Source of the DNA: JAAXHF01 sp965242605
GTDB taxonomy: Bacteria; Desulfobacterota; Binatia; Bin18
Assembly (NCBI GenBank): GCA_965242605.1
Contig: CBDESS010000001.1
Span: 1,893,955-1,957,954 of the forward strand
DNA length: 64,000 nucleotides
Reading direction: 5' to 3'
This document shows positions 61,378-64,000 of this stretch, piece by piece. Position numbers and translations under genes: made by a program. The notes beneath the pieces were generated by a model. It was not told the origin of the DNA. It did no database searches and was given only the letters and a program-made list of their open reading frames with translations. The stretch's first letter is position 1. Each line of letters begins with the position of its first letter.

Positions 61378-61956
61378 ATGCCGACCGAGTTGATAGGCGT
61401 AGTGGTCGCCGTCCTTGCCGTTGGGGTCACCTTGGGTGGGGTGATCCTGACCGGCCTGCGCGGGATACGCGGGGAGATGAAAGACCTGCGCGGGGAGATG
61501 AAAGACCTGCGCGGGGAGATGAAAGACCTGCGCGGGGAGATGGACCAGCAGCGGAACGAGTTACACGGCGAAATTGTCCAACTGGGCGAAGGGCTCCGTG
61601 AGGAGATGGGCCAGTTGCGGAGCGAGTTACACGGCGAAATTGTCCAACTGGGCGAAGGGCTCCGTGAGGAGATGGGCCAGTTGCGGAGCGAGTTACACGG
61701 CGAAATTGTCCAACTGGGCGAAGGGCTCCGTGAGGAGATGGGCCAGTTGCGGAGCGAGTTACACGGCGAAATTGTCCAACTGGGCGAAGGGCTCCGTGAG
61801 GAGATGGGCCAGTTGCGGGAGGAGGTGCGCGGGGAGCTGAACGAGTTGCGCCGGGATATGGGGATGCGCCTCTCAAGCGTTGAGCGCCAGCAGGCCAAGC
61901 TCGAAGGGTTGCTTGAAGGGCTGCGCGAAGCCATCACTGGGCACAGAGCGGCCTGA
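61378..61956 (+). CDS. Membrane-anchored coiled-coil repeat protein
   Basis: A 192-residue protein: an N-terminal transmembrane helix (about residues 5-26, VVVAVLAVGVTLGGVIL), then three RGEMKDL heptads, then four 22-residue units ELHGEIVQLGEGLREEMGQL plus RS, and a charged tail. It should form a long coiled coil outside the membrane helix. The repeats are also exact at the DNA level. It resembles small apolipoprotein-like or DUF1640-type proteins found in many uncultured genomes; the function is unknown. Confidence 0.65.
   Translation: MPTELIGVVVAVLAVGVTLGGVILTGLRGIRGEMKDLRGEMKDLRGEMKDLRGEMDQQRNELHGEIVQLGEGLREEMGQLRSELHGEIVQLGEGLREEMGQLRSELHGEIVQLGEGLREEMGQLRSELHGEIVQLGEGLREEMGQLREEVRGELNELRRDMGMRLSSVERQQAKLEGLLEGLREAITGHRAA
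61468..61821 (+). repeat. 21-bp x3 and 66-bp x4 tandem repeats in a coding region
   Basis: The 21-bp unit CGCGGGGAGATGAAAGACCT plus G starts at 61468, 61489 and 61510, with a partial copy at 61531. The 66-bp unit starting GAGTTACACGGCGAAATTG begins at 61558, 61624, 61690 and 61756, with only slight change in the last copy. Both keep the reading frame. Confidence 0.95.
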
Positions 61957-62005
61957 GTGCGCTGCCCCGTCATTCCACAGGGCGGCGGTGTCAGGAGACC
62001 AAGTC

Positions 62006-63118
62006 ATGCAAGACACTATGCGGAATCTCCTTGCCCAAGCGGATATTCAGATTGATGGAGACCGACCGTGGGACATCCACGTCCATAATCCAGACTTCTA
62101 TGGCCGGGTGCTGGGGGCCGGCTCGCTCGGGCTGGGAGAGTCCTACATGGACGGCTGGTGGGACTGTCAGGCGTTGGAGCAGTGTTTGTGCAGAATCCTC
62201 AAGGCTGGCCTGGACGAGAAAGTCGCCACCCTGCGCGAGAAAATGCATGTGCTGGTCGCACGGGTGACCAATCAGCAGCGCAAGGCCCGTGCGTTTGAGG
62301 TCGGCGAGCGGCATTATGACATTGGCAACGACCTGTACGAAAAAATGCTGGATAGGCGTATGGTCTATAGCTGTGGCTATTGGAAGCAGGCCGAGACGCT
62401 TGATGAAGCCCAAGCGGCAAAGCTGGAACTCATCTGCCGCAAGGTCCAACTCCGGCCCGGTATGCGGGTGCTCGATATCGGCTGTGGCTGGGGCAGTTTC
62501 GCCCGGTATGCGGCCGAGCAATACCAGGCCGCGGTTGTGGGTGTCACGGTGTCCAAAGAACAGCGGGCGCGGGCCGCTGAGCTGTGCCGTGGGCTGCCGG
62601 TTGAAATCCTGCTGCAAGACTATCGTGCGCTGCGGCCCGAGCTCAACGGACAGTTCGACGCGATTGTCTCGGTCGGCATGTTTGAGCACGTTGGCTATAA
62701 AAACTACCCGGATTTTTTTCGGGTCGTTGGTGCCTGCCTCCGGCCCGATGGTCTCTTCTTGCTACATACGATGGGGGTGAACCAGACCGTCTACAGCGGT
62801 GACCCGTGGGTCAACACCTATATTTTCCCGGGCGGCACCCTGCCCTCCATCAAGCAGCTCGGAGAAGCCACAGACGGGCTGTTGATGCTGGAAGACTGGC
62901 ACAGTTTCGGCGGCTATTATGTCAGAACGCTGCGCGCCTGGTGCAACAATTTTCGAGACGGCTGGCCGAGCTTGCAGGCACACTATGACGAGCGGTTCCG
63001 TCGCATGTGGGAGTACTACCTGCTGTCCTTCGCCGCCGGATTTACGGCCCGCCGTATTCAGCTGTGGCAGATAGTGTTTTCCAAGAACAGGCCGCCGGGC
63101 TACCAGAGCGTCCGCTGA
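62006..63118 (+). CDS. cfa: Cyclopropane-fatty-acyl-phospholipid synthase
   Basis: A 370-residue CFA synthase from ATG 62006 behind AGGAG. Family marks: WDIHVHNPDFYGRVLGAGSLGLGES, the SAM site VLDIGCGWGSFARYAAEQY, the ERHYDIGNDLYEKML acyl-site helix, VGMFEHVGYKNYPDFF and the C-terminal HYDERFRRMWEYYLLSFAAGF. It adds a methylene bridge to unsaturated membrane lipid chains, usually on entry into stationary phase or under acid stress. Confidence 0.95.
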   Translation: MQDTMRNLLAQADIQIDGDRPWDIHVHNPDFYGRVLGAGSLGLGESYMDGWWDCQALEQCLCRILKAGLDEKVATLREKMHVLVARVTNQQRKARAFEVGERHYDIGNDLYEKMLDRRMVYSCGYWKQAETLDEAQAAKLELICRKVQLRPGMRVLDIGCGWGSFARYAAEQYQAAVVGVTVSKEQRARAAELCRGLPVEILLQDYRALRPELNGQFDAIVSVGMFEHVGYKNYPDFFRVVGACLRPDGLFLLHTMGVNQTVYSGDPWVNTYIFPGGTLPSIKQLGEATDGLLMLEDWHSFGGYYVRTLRAWCNNFRDGWPSLQAHYDERFRRMWEYYLLSFAAGFTARRIQLWQIVFSKNRPPGYQSVR

Positions 63119-63129
63119 GCCGCCGGCTT

Positions 63130-63384
63130 TCAGCCGTCTGCCTCGCCCGAATCCGGCCCTCCACGAACCGCCTCGGCCAGCTCGCTGAACCGTGCTCCAC
63201 GTCCTACGGCCAGACCCAGCACATAGCACAGCAACGGCGCGTTGGTTCGATTGCCGCTGCTGTGCGCGGCCACTCCGGCCAGTTCAAGCAGGGCTCGCGC
63301 GTGGTCCGGCGTCACAGCCAGAGAGCCGGCCGCCTGTCCGCTGGTGGTGGCGAGTCGCTCGCCCATTTGCTCTAACCACGACAT
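63130..63384 (-). CDS. Small DUF6457-family protein
   Basis: An 84-residue helical protein from ATG 63384 (MSWLEQMGERLATT) with GAGGAGG 8 nt upstream. The block ALLELAGVAAHSSGNRTNAPL … YVLGLAVGRG matches the DUF6457 pattern. In actinobacterial genomes such proteins lie near molybdopterin or formate-dehydrogenase-accessory genes; here it lies beside cfa. The function is unknown. Confidence 0.6.
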   Translation of the reverse strand: MSWLEQMGERLATTSGQAAGSLAVTPDHARALLELAGVAAHSSGNRTNAPLLCYVLGLAVGRGARFSELAEAVRGGPDSGEADG

Positions 63385-63465
63385 AGGTACAACCTCCTCA
63401 GGAATCTTGCCCGGGTATACCACATCGCCGATGGTCGGGCGAGTGAAGACAGGCCCGGCCGCTGG

Positions 63466-64000
63466 TCATGACAGGCTGTAGCGTTTCATCCGGTCACGCA
63501 GGACATTACGGCTGATGCCGGGCAGGCGGGCGGCCTGGACCTGATTGCGGCCGGCACGTTCGAGCGCCTTGCTGCCGAGCAGCTGCTCGGCAACTGCAAA
63601 GACATTGCCGGCGTGCCGGTCAAAGAGGGGCTCGAGGTCGGCACCTGAGGGGCTCGCCGGAGCCGCTTCCTGGGTGGCGCTTGCCGGGTACAGCCGACTT
63701 TCGCGCAGCGCCAGGTCCTCGGCCTGAATAACCGGGCCCCGGGCCCGCAGAACGGCCTGGGCGATGACGTTCTCCAACTCCCGCACATTACCGGCCAGGC
63801 ATAGTCGAGGAGCGCCTGGCGGGTGGTTTCAGAAAAACGGCACAGCCCCAGCGCGTGGCCTTGGCCTTGGAGAAAGCGCTTGGCTAATAGCACAATGTCA
63901 TCTCTCCGCTCGCGCAGCGGGGGGAGGGTGATGCGCACCACGTTGAGCCGGTAGTACAGGTCTTCACGAAATCGTCCCGCTTGGACCAAGTCCTCCAGGG
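63466..64000 (-). pseudogene. Sigma-54-dependent transcription activator, C-terminal part, one-base lesion
   Basis: It reads in from the right edge on the minus strand. The first part has RFREDLYYRLNVVRITLPPL (sensor I/II area of the AAA+ domain). After DYAWP the frame is wrong, and the expected GNVRELENVI continues in another frame; adding one base at 63791-63792 (CC to CCC) restores it. The C-terminal Fis-type HTH (NQVQAARLPGISRNVLRDRM) is complete. An NtrC/ZraR-like activator could drive the -24/-12 promoter at 55659. The lesion may be a sequence error. Confidence 0.8.

Overview
The window looks like chromosome of a GC-rich (about 60% by eye), Gram-negative, uncultured-type bacterium. Evidence: outer-membrane barrels, a SPOR protein, cyclopropane fatty acid synthase, NADH dehydrogenase subunits, LLM-class flavin oxidoreductases, a flavin monooxygenase and a sigma-54 system. 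A deep proteobacterium-like lineage (Desulfobacterota, Tectomicrobia or Binatota type) would fit; this is inference, because no rRNA is present. I see no tRNA or rRNA genes and no CRISPR array.

Layout. 1-6.1 kb: end of the ribosomal protein region (secY-map-rpmJ-rpsM-rpsK-rpsD-rpoA-rplQ), with an AT-richer PD-(D/E)XK nuclease-like segment in frame in front of rpoA. 6.3-11.4 kb: SPOR protein, then the overlapping trpD-C-F-B-A cluster. 11.5-16.9 kb: enoyl-CoA hydratase, small membrane protein, nuoF-nuoG, exonuclease III. 16.9-21.9 kb: accessory block with a broken LLM oxidoreductase, a probable selenocysteine-containing GrdB-like protein, an outer-membrane barrel and a TcmP / three-Cys-motif pair. 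21.9-31.9 kb: glutaredoxin, gltB-gltD behind a frameshifted Lrp regulator, then ilvB. 32-42.5 kb: dehydratase pair, metallophosphoesterase, a coiled-coil repeat protein, ferritin-like protein, monooxygenases, hydrolase, methyltransferase and MFS transporter. 42.5-43.4 kb: gene-poor stretch with a perfect 75-bp duplication and a strong terminator. 43.4-47.4 kb: nitrilase, moeA and a moeA-periplasmic-binding fusion. 48-53.6 kb: EVE protein, CocE-type hydrolase, ubiE-like methyltransferase, orphan hsdS and fic. 53.8-59.7 kb: porin, then a sigma-54-promoted cyanate transport and cyanase operon ending in a urease-alpha remnant. 59.7-64 kb: broken RadD-like helicase, a second coiled-coil repeat protein, cfa, and the end of a sigma-54 activator.

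How it works together. The best-integrated modules are tryptophan synthesis, glutamate synthase, molybdenum cofactor insertion, and nitrogen scavenging (cyanate uptake and cyanase behind a near-consensus -24/-12 promoter, with an NtrC-type activator about 4 kb downstream). Accessory genes show many lesions. Most lie in homopolymer runs, so either slippage pseudogenisation or sequence error must be considered, including for the nuclease-rpoA junction, which lies among C-runs.
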